Origin: Spirosoma fluviale
GTDB taxonomy: Bacteria; Bacteroidota; Bacteroidia; Cytophagales; Flexibacteraceae
DNA: 35,106 bases
Reading direction: 5' to 3'
NCBI GenBank assembly: GCA_945883425.1
Contig: CAMCXM010000019.1
Span: 1 to 35,106 of the forward strand
Below the pieces are notes generated by a model that saw only the letters and a list, made by a program, of their open reading frames with translations, had not been told where the DNA came from and did no database searches. The position numbers and the translations under genes were made by a program. How positions within the stretch are numbered: the first letter of the stretch is position 1; each line of letters begins with the position of its first letter. This document shows positions 1 to 8,542 of the stretch, piece after piece.

Positions 1-160
1 TCAAATCAAGGCCTGTTCACAGCCTGAAGAAAAGCTGGATGCCATTTACAAGGCACTTGACTACAAACCCATTCCTTTCAATCCCAAAAAATCTGTAGGG
101 CACAAACCAGAATCAAAAAATGAACAAGCCTCAGTAAAAGAGATAATTATGGATGATTAG
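1..160 (+). CDS. C-terminal tail of an unrecognised protein (5' partial)
   Basis: Reading from base 2, an open frame of 52 codons runs from the window edge to a TAG at 158-160. The visible tail is charged and rich in Lys and Pro, with a central KLDAIYKALDYKP stretch and an acidic end (IIMDD). I do not recognise the family and the body of the gene lies outside the window. The open frame and its sensible composition suggest real coding sequence, but 52 codons is weak support. The next gene on either strand is the toxin-antitoxin pair on the minus strand, so this gene ends convergently with it. Confidence 0.45.
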   Translation, partial: QIKACSQPEEKLDAIYKALDYKPIPFNPKKSVGHKPESKNEQASVKEIIMDD

Positions 161-297
161 CTGCAATGTGGGATAAAATGTTTAACAGAACGCACCATTC
201 TACCTCTCAACGACAAATTGGCTCCGTCCTTTTTATGGCTGGTAAACTAAACCAAGAGAATCAATTAAAGCTACCTGATCTTTCCAATTCGGGTTGA

Positions 298-564
298 TTA
301 CGGAAAGCGTTTGTAAATGTCTTTCCTGTTTGCAATTGCAGCAAAAAATACGGTGTTGTCTTCGAAAACCAAGCCGATCCGAAAATCGCCAATCTTGATT
401 CAGTAAGCGGTTTTGAAGACTTTACGCTTCTTCAAATTCTTGATTTCGGATAAGGAATCTGCTTGAATGACCTGCGATACGACATGAGCGACCTTCGCCT
501 TCAAGGGTCCATCCGCAACCTTATCCAATTGCTTTTCAAATTGAGTATAAAACTCAATCTTCAT
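298..564 (-). pseudogene. RelE/ParE-family toxin with an in-frame TGA (nonsense pseudogene)
   Basis: The start codon ATG (564-562) overlaps the stop of the upstream antitoxin gene as ATGA, the usual layout of a type II toxin-antitoxin operon. The frame reads 54 codons, hits TGA at 402-400, and then continues in the same frame for 33 more codons to TAA at 300-298. Together the two halves give an 88-residue protein of normal RelE length: an N-terminal helical part (FEKQLDKVADG), LKKRKVFKTAY, then IKIGDFRIGLVFEDNTV and a C-terminal RKDIYKRFP. In the RelE family the residue after AY is typically Arg in a YRIRxGDYRIG motif, so TGA most simply arose from CGA by one C-to-T change. A truncated 54-residue product would lack the conserved core strands and basic catalytic residues and is probably inactive. 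The alternatives are a sequencing error or read-through. The reading-frame facts are direct; inactivity is inferred. Confidence 0.8.
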
Positions 565-773
565 TTTAACCCAAGCTTAGCCAGAACCTTTTCTTTATTG
601 GCGAGTCCCGATTGACGACCTTCCTCAATCATCTGGCCTAAGATGGCATCTTCAATCGCATCTGATTGTTGAGTTATTTCGACCGATTTATGCAGTTTCG
701 CCACATTACGTGCTATTTCCAAAAGGCTTGCTCCAGCCTTTGTGTTATCGTCTAGTACAATCAGGTGTTTCAT
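561..773 (-). CDS. Small antitoxin-like protein paired with the broken RelE-like toxin
   Basis: This 70-residue protein is encoded directly upstream of, and overlaps by ATGA, a RelE-like toxin reading frame, so by position it is the antitoxin. The sequence has a helical, charged C-terminal half (IEEGRQSGLANKEKVLAKLGLK) that would suit toxin wrapping, and an N-terminal half (MKHLIVLDDN) that could dimerise. No clear ribbon-helix-helix, AbrB or Xre signature is visible, so the DNA-binding fold is not assigned. The gene is intact while the toxin is not, as expected if toxin loss is tolerated and the antitoxin then drifts. A Bacteroidota-type minus-7 element lies just upstream, giving a leader of about 12 nt, and AAGGA precedes the ATG. 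Confidence 0.65.
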   Translation of the reverse strand: MKHLIVLDDNTKAGASLLEIARNVAKLHKSVEITQQSDAIEDAILGQMIEEGRQSGLANKEKVLAKLGLK

Positions 774-789
774 ACTTTATCCTTTGAAG

Positions 790-797
790 CAAATTTA
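790..797 (-). promoter_or_regulatory. Putative Bacteroidota minus-7 promoter element of the toxin-antitoxin operon
   Basis: The minus strand reads TAAATTTG, an exact match to the Bacteroidota consensus TAnnTTTG, 17 nt before the antitoxin ATG. No good TTG minus-33 element is visible at the usual spacing, so this rests on one box and its position. Confidence 0.4.
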
Positions 798-858
798 GCC
801 TTTTTTTAATTTCACTTTACACAGACCAATTCTTCTTTTCCAATGCTCCAAATCCCTC

Positions 859-2235
859 CTACCGAATCTGATATTTACACGACAGCGACACAGAACCCGA
901 ATCGCCCGGGACAATGCTGTGCACCTTCAGAACGCCTCTTTGCAGACGGTTCTGGCTGGAGCTGAAAACCACTACGTCGTTTGGCTGAACCGCTATTGCT
1001 TCAGGATCGGTACTTTCAACCTGCATCGTATCGAGATACAATGAATTGACAGCGTCAAACGAATCCGATACCTTCCGGAAATAGGTGTTGTGCGCTCTGT
1101 CTGTATTGTAATAATTGGAAAATGCGTATCCCAACGCAACCCGGTTGGTATAGATCCACGCAAGGGAGGCAAGTCGATGTTCGCCATTCTGCGGAAAAAA
1201 CCCAATCACAGAAAATGGATCATAGTAGGAAAAATTCTCCTCCGGATCATCGGAAACGACCGGGGTGGAAATCACAGTATACAGAAACTGTCCGTAATCC
1301 GGACTTCGGACAGCGCCGAGATTGAATGGACCGGCCTGCAATATGTTCCTTATCCCGATCAGGATGGGCACATCCAACGAAACCGAATCGCCCAGGTCAT
1401 TCAGGGCAGTGATCCGAACCCGGGTATTTTTTCCGGCATACTCCTGCCTGATCGGAAGCATCGAACTTGTGACTGATAAGGTATAGTAAAACTTATGAGA
1501 CGTGATATTGCTCTCATATCCAGAATATACATCTTCGTATTCGTCGTAACTGTTTTTTCCAAAAGGAAGGATTGTGGTCGCCGTTTTTTCATCGTCAACC
1601 CACAGGGAAGCGGTGAGTTTGCTCAGCTCTCCTGCTGTATTCACTGAGCCGCCAAAAGACCGGATCAAATCTCCCGCATACATGGTAAGCGGGTTGCTTG
1701 TAAACGAAATCGCATTCAAAGAGACGTCACTGATTTGAAAATCGACCTGTTTTTTGACCTTCAGAACCAATTTCATGGATTTTGAAGACAGATCGTACTT
1801 TACAATTTTCACGGTAATCACCACCGAATCTTTTACGTAATTGGGGATCCGGATAAATTGTGTCAAATAGAAATTATTGGACCCGATGTATTGAAGTTCT
1901 GCATTTGAATTTGGCTTTGCGCCAGATGATAAATCCACCACATACGGATACCCTTTCAGGCTTTGCTCCCCGATCTCCTGATCTTTGGTGAGGAAATCAA
2001 TTACGGTAATTCGTTCATCTGCTGACAACCGAAAAATCAGTTTGAGCAGACCATTGGGATTTACCTCCAGAACCGGATTGGTGGTATCAGCCAGCGGATA
2101 TGCCAACTGAACTTTGAACGGATATTTGATGGTGACGGCTTGTACCGGCGTAGGATCCGGGTCCGATGATTTCTTGCAACCCCAGAACGAGAGCAAAGCC
2201 ATCAGCGACAAAAGGTAAAGCGAGAGCTTATTCAT
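859..2235 (-). CDS. Secreted lipoprotein of unknown function
   Basis: The 458-residue protein is read from the ATG at 2235. It opens with a short Lys-bearing segment, a hydrophobic stretch and a lipobox ending LSFWGC with Cys20, so it should be processed by signal peptidase II and lipid-anchored. An upstream in-frame start would add 17 residues before the signal and is rejected. After KKSSDPDPTP comes a long beta-rich region with no motif that I can tie to a named family. Residues such as VQLAYPLADT and the many alternating hydrophobic/Ser/Thr stretches suggest beta-sandwich domains. It has no T9SS sorting domain. It stands alone, with about 220 bp to the SOUL gene upstream on the same strand. 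Function is unknown. Confidence 0.8.
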   Translation of the reverse strand: MNKLSLYLLSLMALLSFWGCKKSSDPDPTPVQAVTIKYPFKVQLAYPLADTTNPVLEVNPNGLLKLIFRLSADERITVIDFLTKDQEIGEQSLKGYPYVVDLSSGAKPNSNAELQYIGSNNFYLTQFIRIPNYVKDSVVITVKIVKYDLSSKSMKLVLKVKKQVDFQISDVSLNAISFTSNPLTMYAGDLIRSFGGSVNTAGELSKLTASLWVDDEKTATTILPFGKNSYDEYEDVYSGYESNITSHKFYYTLSVTSSMLPIRQEYAGKNTRVRITALNDLGDSVSLDVPILIGIRNILQAGPFNLGAVRSPDYGQFLYTVISTPVVSDDPEENFSYYDPFSVIGFFPQNGEHRLASLAWIYTNRVALGYAFSNYYNTDRAHNTYFRKVSDSFDAVNSLYLDTMQVESTDPEAIAVQPNDVVVFSSSQNRLQRGVLKVHSIVPGDSGSVSLSCKYQIR

Positions 2236-2454
2236 GGTGTATTTTCGATTTTCGAGTAACCGTCCTGCAAACCTTCCCCGACCCAATGGGTATGGAATCT
2301 AAACTTCTCACTGGCAGTGACCGGATTCATTCGGAATTTCAAACATAACCGAATATTCGTTCGGGGCAATGCCGCTCTGGTTTGGCAGAGAATGGCGCAT
2401 TCATCCGGACCCATGAAATCACGGAAATGATCGCACAGATCCACCACAACCTTC

Positions 2455-3060
2455 TCAATTCATGAGCTGGTCGGCATACAAGGACACGATTACTTCATTT
2501 CTTCTCCCAAAAAGCTGGTATGGTGGATTGTATCCCAGAAAACGGAAGTTGCCGTAGTGTTTCAGGCCCTGTTCATTGAGGACCTTTTCGAGTTTCTTTT
2601 TTTGCTCGCCAATCTTATCATCCGACGCAAAACCATCAAATGTCACCACCGCCACATATTCGGGTTCGGATGTTTTAATGGTAATACCCGGATCGTTGGG
2701 TTTGGGCACATTCCCAACCTGGTAACCTTCGGGCAGCACAAATGCCATGGTGGAAACCGAATCACCAAAATCCATATGCACCGGAGAGGTCATGGCAATC
2801 TGTTTCTTGTCCTGATTGCCACCAAAAATAAAACCCGCCAGTTTCCGGAATCCCGAACTGCCAAGCTCTTTGTATGTCCTCACTTTGGACGATACAACCG
2901 CCATCGTCGCGGCCGGATAAAAACGGATTTCAAAATCCTTTTCTACACGGATCACTTTATAGGGTTGTGTTTCGGTTTTTTGAGTCGACATTGTAGCATA
3001 GACCTGGAAAATCACAAAAATTCCAACGATCGCCAAAACCAGTATGATGATGATTTTCAT
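2455..3060 (-). CDS. SOUL-family heme-binding protein with N-terminal membrane anchor
   Basis: This 201-residue protein is a typical bacterial SOUL/HBP protein. Residues 3-22 form one hydrophobic helix with no cleavage site or lipobox, so it is probably membrane anchored with the domain in the periplasm. Family landmarks in order are FEIRFYPAATMA (about 48-59), the GFRKLAGFIFGGN strand, KKQIAMTSPVHM, FVLPEGYQ, and the C-terminal GNFRFLGYNPPYQLFGRRNEV. Members bind heme or related tetrapyrroles, but their bacterial role is poorly defined. The gene lies just downstream of an aldehyde dehydrogenase remnant on the same strand. It is intact and of normal length. Confidence 0.9.
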   Translation of the reverse strand: MKIIIILVLAIVGIFVIFQVYATMSTQKTETQPYKVIRVEKDFEIRFYPAATMAVVSSKVRTYKELGSSGFRKLAGFIFGGNQDKKQIAMTSPVHMDFGDSVSTMAFVLPEGYQVGNVPKPNDPGITIKTSEPEYVAVVTFDGFASDDKIGEQKKKLEKVLNEQGLKHYGNFRFLGYNPPYQLFGRRNEVIVSLYADQLMN

Positions 3061-3075
3061 TTGAGTCGCAAGTTA

Positions 3076-3192
3076 TTAAAACGGATCGCTCAGTTCACTG
3101 ATTCGGATCAGTTTTTTGTTCACAAACTCTTCAAGGCCCAGTTCGGCCATCTCACGGCCATAGCCCGAATTCTTGATTCCGCCAGATCTTCC
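3076..3192 (-). pseudogene. C-terminal remnant of an NAD(P)-dependent aldehyde dehydrogenase
   Basis: Between the DUF1501 gene and the SOUL gene the minus strand reads [17 protein letters not shown], then [12 protein letters not shown], and ends at TAA (3078-3076). This is the conserved C-terminus of succinate-semialdehyde-type aldehyde dehydrogenases, whose usual form is PFGGIKxSGYGRExxxxGxxEFVNxK. An in-frame TGA at 3195-3193 closes the frame before the expected Phe-Gly, there is no start codon, and the catalytic Cys/Glu domain is absent. Only about 36 of some 455 residues remain. The fragment abuts the end of the DUF1501 gene, which suggests that insertion or recombination of the DUF1800-DUF1501 block removed the rest. 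Confidence 0.82.
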
Positions 3193-3208
3193 TCAAAACC
3201 CATAAACT

Positions 3209-4843
3209 CTATTGCTTTTTGACAAAGATCTTCCTGGAATAGGATCGGGTGGCGGTTTGAATATTCACCACATACATGCCATCCGCCATCGTGCCCAATT
3301 GCAACTGCAGCTTATCCGACCGGAGGTTTTCACTCCATGTTCTCACCACTCTGCCCTCTGCATCCATCATCTTTACCTGGGTAATGTTGTCCAAACCCAC
3401 AATGTTGATTTGGTCAGACGCATGATTCGGAAAAATATGCACCTCATTTTTTACAAGGTCTTTGGATCCCGTTACAACTGAGTCTCCATAGCAATTGTCC
3501 GGCACCACATGTACGGGCTTTAGAATCTGTGGCAGCTTCTGGGTACCAAATCCAGTGTTCTGGGTATGGTCGAAGAGCGAATAATTCAAGGTGCTGTTAC
3601 TGGCGCCGAGCCAATCCTGCATAATGGTAGAAAAAACACGACGGTAATCAAACTGCACCGTTTTCACCTGGTAGTTGTTGGCCTGCGTAGCTTCACTCAG
3701 ATTGATGTTGGTACCCGAAATACCCGGACGAACCACTGAGCCAAACAAAAACATAGGGGCCACTTCGCCATGGTCGGTTCCCAGGCTTCCATTCTGCGCT
3801 ATTTTCCGTCCGAACTCTGAAAACGTTAAACCCATCACATCCTCACCCATATTCTGGTTGTTCATGTCCGTTACAAAAGCCAGAATTGCTTCTGATAACT
3901 GCTGCAGCAAACTGGCATGGGCACCCAAATGGGTTTCATTCTGAACCACCTGGCCCGAATGGGTATCAAAACCACTGATTTTAACCAGATATACTTTTGT
4001 TTTCAGACCACCTGAAATGAGTTTCCCCACTGTTTTTAACTGATTGGCCAGAAACGTATCGGGATAGGTGGCGGCATTGGTACCGGCATTAAACGCAGTG
4101 CTGATGCTGCTGGCATAGACATTGGTGCTGGCGTCATTCTGAATAATAAACTGCAGGAGATCGCCAAAATCTGAGGTTGGAATGTTGGCAGGCGGTTCAC
4201 CACCGAGGCCATTGATGATGGAATAATATCCATTGAGATCCTGGTTGTTGAGATTCATTGACAACCCGGTGTGCTCTGCTCCATGTAAACCAAGAGAATT
4301 ATCGCTGCTCCCGAACTGCAGACCCAGCGGGTAGCTCGCAGAAAGGAAATCAGCATAATATTTTTCGAGAAAGCGGCCCATCCACCCACTCTCGATGGCG
4401 TTGTTTTCCGGTGTGCCGTCGCCTCCTGTCAACCAAAGATCGGTTGATTTAAAGTGCGATTTATCCTGGGCCGGATAGCCAACACCCTGGACGATGCGCA
4501 TCAATCCGGCATCATACAAACTTTTAAAACCGGTAAGGGCAGGATGCAATCCAACCTGGGCGTCCAGAGGAAGGGTAGAATCCAGGGTGATCACCTTATT
4601 ATTTCCCGTGAGGTTTAGTTTGATGGTCGGCCTGAGATTGCTGTACAGATCGTACTGATTAATGGGAACCACCGTATTTAATCCATCGTTGGCTCCCTGC
4701 AGCTGGATGATCACCAGTTTTTTATTGGTGTTCACCGGGCAGCTGGCCATATCGAATGTGTTGAACATCGACATCACCTGAGAGGGCAACATGATCAAAG
4801 CATTTGCCGAAGCGGTCAGTTTTATGAAATTTCTTCGTTGCAT
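3209..4843 (-). CDS. DUF1501 protein with T9SS C-terminal sorting domain
   Basis: The 544-residue protein begins MQRRNFIKL, a twin-arginine-like signal, followed by a weakly hydrophobic segment. The body is DUF1501, which belongs to the alkaline-phosphatase/sulfatase-like superfamily: LVIIQLQGANDGLNTVVPI near residue 45, LTFSEFGRKIAQNGSLGTDHG near 345 and the following MFLFG. The last 75 or so residues (IFPNHASDQINIVG to YSRKIFVKKQ) form a type A T9SS sorting domain, so export across the outer membrane is expected. It starts 9 bp after the DUF1800 gene ends, on the same strand, and these two families are regularly paired in Bacteroidota and Planctomycetota. The substrate is unknown. The gene looks intact. 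Confidence 0.9.
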   Translation of the reverse strand: MQRRNFIKLTASANALIMLPSQVMSMFNTFDMASCPVNTNKKLVIIQLQGANDGLNTVVPINQYDLYSNLRPTIKLNLTGNNKVITLDSTLPLDAQVGLHPALTGFKSLYDAGLMRIVQGVGYPAQDKSHFKSTDLWLTGGDGTPENNAIESGWMGRFLEKYYADFLSASYPLGLQFGSSDNSLGLHGAEHTGLSMNLNNQDLNGYYSIINGLGGEPPANIPTSDFGDLLQFIIQNDASTNVYASSISTAFNAGTNAATYPDTFLANQLKTVGKLISGGLKTKVYLVKISGFDTHSGQVVQNETHLGAHASLLQQLSEAILAFVTDMNNQNMGEDVMGLTFSEFGRKIAQNGSLGTDHGEVAPMFLFGSVVRPGISGTNINLSEATQANNYQVKTVQFDYRRVFSTIMQDWLGASNSTLNYSLFDHTQNTGFGTQKLPQILKPVHVVPDNCYGDSVVTGSKDLVKNEVHIFPNHASDQINIVGLDNITQVKMMDAEGRVVRTWSENLRSDKLQLQLGTMADGMYVVNIQTATRSYSRKIFVKKQ

Positions 4844-4852
4844 GATTCCGGA

Positions 4853-6502
4853 TTAAAAGATTTGTACTTCAGGGGCGCTTAACAATTTTTTCAGCAAAAG
4901 CTTCAGTCTGGGCTCTACCACGGTGGCATTGTTGGTACTGGTATAATCCGACCAGGCCACTTCCCAATACGCATCATCCAGGCCTTGCAGTAAATATGAA
5001 TTCTTAAAGTAATTAACCCGGTTGAGATCGGGCTCCTTGGCAAAGAGAGCTGAGCAAAGTTCCTCGCACAAAAGGTTTGGATCGCCGGGTTCTGAAACAA
5101 TTCCGTTGTTCTTCAATACTTCGGCTATCTTAATGATCCCGAAAATATTGGTATTGTTTCCAATCCGGTTTTTGCCATCGAGCAATGACTCTCCCATTCT
5201 GTAGCGGGCAATAAGAGTGGAAGCCGAAATCCATGTTTTGCTGTACTCCGGATTCTGGTAATACGCCGGATGCCCTGCTACATTTTCCGGATCAAACAGG
5301 GCCATATTGGCCGAGACTAAAAACGTATTGTGAACAAAACTCTGCCAGAATGAAATGTAAAAATTGGACGGGGCCACCATCGGATCCGGGATTGAACACC
5401 CCAGATAGGTGCACACTTCCGAGAGCAACTGGATGGGAGATTTGATGATGGCTCCAATTGTTTCATCGTCCGCGTTGGCATCATCCAGATCGTAAAAATG
5501 TTTGCTCTCAAGAAGCATTCTGAGGGCAGGGAGCAATTCATAATTATCAGTAAACAACTTCTGGGCAAGGGGCCCAATGATATTTTGTTCTGTTTCCGGG
5601 CTGATGTTGCCCTTCACAAAATAGATGTACAGCTTTCGGCAAATATGTTTTGCCGTTTCGATTTTGGCGAAAACCATATCCACAAACTGACTCAATTCCG
5701 TTTCCATCCCGGCATCGGATGTTGCTCCATTAATCTGCACCTGATTGAATGCACTGCTGAAAACCTTTGCGCTTGTGTTATGCTGGCTAAAGTTGATGTT
5801 CCCCCGTGGAAGGCCAGTGTCTGTATCTATGGTATTTCTGGTACCGTCTCTTTCGAAGCCGGTCAGCACTTTTGCGGCCTCAACAATATCATTTTCCGTG
5901 TAGTTGGTGTAGTTTCCGGGGCCGATCTGGGGTCCCTTTCCAATGGTAAACAACTCAAGAAACTCTCTGGCGTAGTTTTCATTGGGCGAATTTTTTCGGT
6001 TGGAGTCGTTGTTGAGATAATCCAGCATCGAATTATCCCGGGTCATTTTCAAAGCAAAATGCTTGTAGTTTCCCTTGGCATAAAAAAGGCACAACCGGAT
6101 GTGGTCATAAAACTCCGTGGCAGAACCAGCCCCATTTTGTTTTGCTACGGTAAAACGGGTGGTTAGGAAATGAGAGAGTTTATACTGAATGGTTGGGTTG
6201 TTGATTGCATTGTACCACCACCAGCCCGACACCAGAATTGCTTTTCTGCCCTGCCCGGTGAAACCGGTGGCTGCATTTGAAGACTCCGTCCAAAAACCAT
6301 CGGGACTGGCAGTTGGAAATGGATCATAAGGCAACGGAATTGTGGGTGCCACATTTTGGATCAGAATGTCCATTGCCTGTGCCGGTGTTAACACGGCCAA
6401 CTGGTCAATCTGGGTTTTGGTGTATCTGAAACAAGCCCTCCTCAAAAGGTGCCTTGCCATTTTCTTACCTAAAACCAGGGTATGCGGATCGAGCGATGCC
6501 AT
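4853..6502 (-). CDS. DUF1800 protein, partner of the DUF1501 gene
   Basis: The 549-residue protein matches DUF1800 along its length. It has the N-terminal ARHLLRRACFRYTKTQID helix region, NPTIQYKLSHFLTTRF, the conserved SNRKNSPNENYAREFLELFTIG block near residues 160-185, the ENDIVEAAKVLTGF motif, and HICRKLYIYFVKG. No signal peptide or sorting domain is obvious in this translation, unlike its DUF1501 partner, so how it is localised is unclear. It is the first gene of a two-gene operon with DUF1501 (9 bp apart), behind a match to the Bacteroidota minus-7 promoter box. The DUF1800/DUF1501 pairing is well known, but its biochemical role is not established. Confidence 0.9.
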   Translation of the reverse strand: MASLDPHTLVLGKKMARHLLRRACFRYTKTQIDQLAVLTPAQAMDILIQNVAPTIPLPYDPFPTASPDGFWTESSNAATGFTGQGRKAILVSGWWWYNAINNPTIQYKLSHFLTTRFTVAKQNGAGSATEFYDHIRLCLFYAKGNYKHFALKMTRDNSMLDYLNNDSNRKNSPNENYAREFLELFTIGKGPQIGPGNYTNYTENDIVEAAKVLTGFERDGTRNTIDTDTGLPRGNINFSQHNTSAKVFSSAFNQVQINGATSDAGMETELSQFVDMVFAKIETAKHICRKLYIYFVKGNISPETEQNIIGPLAQKLFTDNYELLPALRMLLESKHFYDLDDANADDETIGAIIKSPIQLLSEVCTYLGCSIPDPMVAPSNFYISFWQSFVHNTFLVSANMALFDPENVAGHPAYYQNPEYSKTWISASTLIARYRMGESLLDGKNRIGNNTNIFGIIKIAEVLKNNGIVSEPGDPNLLCEELCSALFAKEPDLNRVNYFKNSYLLQGLDDAYWEVAWSDYTSTNNATVVEPRLKLLLKKLLSAPEVQIF

Positions 6503-6528
6503 GTTCTCTTTGTGGTTGATTTAGAGTT

Positions 6529-6536
6529 CAAATGTA
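6529..6536 (-). promoter_or_regulatory. Putative minus-7 promoter element of the DUF1800-DUF1501 operon
   Basis: The minus strand carries TACATTTG, an exact TAnnTTTG match, 26 nt before the DUF1800 start. This implies a leader of about 20-25 nt. A minus-33 TTG is not well conserved here. Confidence 0.45.
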
Positions 6537-6630
6537 GAAATTGAAGTTTACCTTTCTTACTTTCTGTAACAAAAACAAATCCGTTCAAATGGCCGGATCT
6601 TTTTATTTGGACAATGCCGGATAGGACGTA

Positions 6631-6837
6631 TCACTTTACCGGGATGCCTGAATTATCTCCAAAAAGAAAATGGCTTTTATCCTGTATGGCCAGCAAACCC
6701 AAAATGTAATTTTTTGGATCCCGGTGCACGAAATTCAGATTCTGGGCATCGAACCTTGAAAAAAGGAGTCCGTCCTTGATCGCATCGCCAAAGTTGAGAA
6801 GTTGCTCACGAATAACATCATGTATCAATCCCGCCAA
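6631..6837 (-). CDS. Short unrecognised reading frame, possibly a gene remnant
   Basis: A 68-codon frame starting at TTG reads with protein-like composition (DGLLFSRFDAQNLNFVHRDP, then ILGLLAIQDKSHFLFGD). Directly upstream on the same strand, other frames hold protein-like strings that do not join it: MESFLPNFLGRHYLKSIVFG and MDDHALTIFSYKEWNLSFRI, over about 6838-6935. This patchwork suggests a frameshifted remnant rather than a real small gene, but I recognise no family. The rest of the 6525-7182 gap shows nothing else I can name. Confidence 0.25.
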   Translation of the reverse strand: MAGLIHDVIREQLLNFGDAIKDGLLFSRFDAQNLNFVHRDPKNYILGLLAIQDKSHFLFGDNSGIPVK

Positions 6838-7182
6838 ACACGATACTTTTCAAGTAATGCCTGCCTAAAAAATTCGGAAGGAAAGATTCCATTCTTTGTA
6901 TGAGAAAATAGTTAGGGCATGATCATCCATTTTCTCTGTTGCAAAAAACAAACTTGCTTACAGTTTTGTATTCATGTTTGCGCCAGAGAACCAATCCAAA
7001 AAAATTTCACCTTGAAAAACACTTTCCATTGTGATCAAAACATGAATATTTCTTCGGTATGATCAAGCATCTGATCCAACACATTATCTTGTTGAAAAAT
7101 AGGCCACCTCAGCCTGAAACACATCTTCTAACTGGACAAATGAGGTGAGCAACTACAGACCAATTACCAGAATCTATCAGCG

Positions 7183-8265
7183 ATGCGGATTGTTGCGTTT
7201 CATTTACTAAATGATTTCAGCGGAAGCCCCAAGGTGCTCCGTCAGTTGCTGGATGCCTGGTTGAAAGAAGGTCTGGATGTTCATTTGTTTACTGCCGGAG
7301 GTAAAAATGGTTTTCTGTCCGGTATTCAGGGAGTGGAATATCATCCATTCTGGTACCGATGGAAAGCCAATCCGTATGCCCGGTTGGTCACGTATTCCAT
7401 CAGTCAGATGTTGCTCTTCTACAAGGCCTACCGCATGTTGCAGAAAGAGGATCTGCTCTATGTGAACACCGTTCTTCCCTTTGGTGCTGCGTTGGCAGGA
7501 AAACTTCGGGGGTGCCGCATTTTGTACCACCTGCATGAGACCACCGTAAATCCTCCGGTCTTAAAACGCTTTCTGTTCGCAGTGGTCAAATGGGCTGCCA
7601 CAGAAGCCATTTGTGTTTCCCAATACATGGCCCAGAATCTGAATCTGGGTGATAAACGACTTCATATTCTGTACAATGTGCTGGACAACGCCTTCCTGAA
7701 AAAGGTTATCCTTAAGGAAAGTCCGGTGACCCGGGATAAGATTCTGATGATTTGCTCCATGAAGTGGTACAAAGGAGTCTTTGAATTTATCGAGCTGGCT
7801 AATGTGCTAACCTTTTGCCAGTTCCGATTGGTTCTCAACGCCTCGGAAAAAGAAATTGCCTCATTCTTTAAAGGCCGGATCCTACCTGAAAATCTCGATA
7901 TTTTACCGGTGCAGACCAATGTGCATCCTCATTTTCAGTGGGCCGATATGGTGCTTAACCTGTCGCGGCCCGATGGCTGGGTGGAAACGTTCGGGCTTAC
8001 CATCCTGGAAGCCATGGCCTACCATTTACCAGTGATTGTACCTCCGATTGGCGGCATTACAGAGTTGGTAGAAAACGGCAAAAACGGCTATAAAATCGAC
8101 TGCCGCAATCCTGCCTCTCTGGGCCGGACAGCGATCGAAATCCTGCAGGACAATACACTCTATGAATCTCTTCAGGACCATGCGGCACAGAAAGTGAAAA
8201 ACTTCACCGAAGAGAATTTTGTGCGCCATAGTCTGGAGATCCTCATGCCAAAACCCCGGGGGTAA
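7183..8265 (+). CDS. Glycosyltransferase, GT4-like (GT-B fold)
   Basis: This 360-residue glycosyltransferase has a complete two-domain GT-B layout. The N-terminal domain begins with the strand MRIVAFHLLNDFSGSPKVL, including the glycine-turn region that recruits the acceptor, and passes through LYVNTVLPFGAALAGKL and ILYHLHETTV. The C-terminal domain has NLSRPDGWVETFGLTILEAM, in which E268 and E276 form the EX7E retaining-transferase motif, then PVIVPPIGGITELVENGKNG, the nucleotide-sugar loop. It probably adds a sugar to an envelope polysaccharide or lipid carrier at the cytoplasmic membrane face. It lies 277 bp before a second glycosyltransferase on the same strand, so the two probably belong to one polysaccharide function. 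Donor and acceptor cannot be read from the sequence. Confidence 0.88.
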   Translation: MRIVAFHLLNDFSGSPKVLRQLLDAWLKEGLDVHLFTAGGKNGFLSGIQGVEYHPFWYRWKANPYARLVTYSISQMLLFYKAYRMLQKEDLLYVNTVLPFGAALAGKLRGCRILYHLHETTVNPPVLKRFLFAVVKWAATEAICVSQYMAQNLNLGDKRLHILYNVLDNAFLKKVILKESPVTRDKILMICSMKWYKGVFEFIELANVLTFCQFRLVLNASEKEIASFFKGRILPENLDILPVQTNVHPHFQWADMVLNLSRPDGWVETFGLTILEAMAYHLPVIVPPIGGITELVENGKNGYKIDCRNPASLGRTAIEILQDNTLYESLQDHAAQKVKNFTEENFVRHSLEILMPKPRG

Positions 8266-8542
8266 GAGTACGGTTCGTATTGTATGATTATGAGGTGACC
8301 GTTGACATATTGGAAAAGATTGAAAATCCTTCTTCTGATAGGAATGAACATTGGGCGATGTTTCCTCTTGTATTCTAAAAGAGACCTCATCCCAAATCGG
8401 TAACTAACGTAGCCAATCTCTGGAATTTCAATCCAGAATCTGGAAAGAATTGGCCGTGCCGAAATTAGTAAACACTTGTTTATGAGGAATCTACGTTTTT
8501 GGTACACCATTGGTTTATGGCCAAACCACCAAAGACTACACT

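Noticed and set aside
2232-2447. A 71-codon minus-strand frame between the lipoprotein and SOUL genes
   Set aside because: It starts at GTG, overlaps the lipoprotein N-terminus, is rich in rare Cys and Arg, and resembles no family; it is probably chance.
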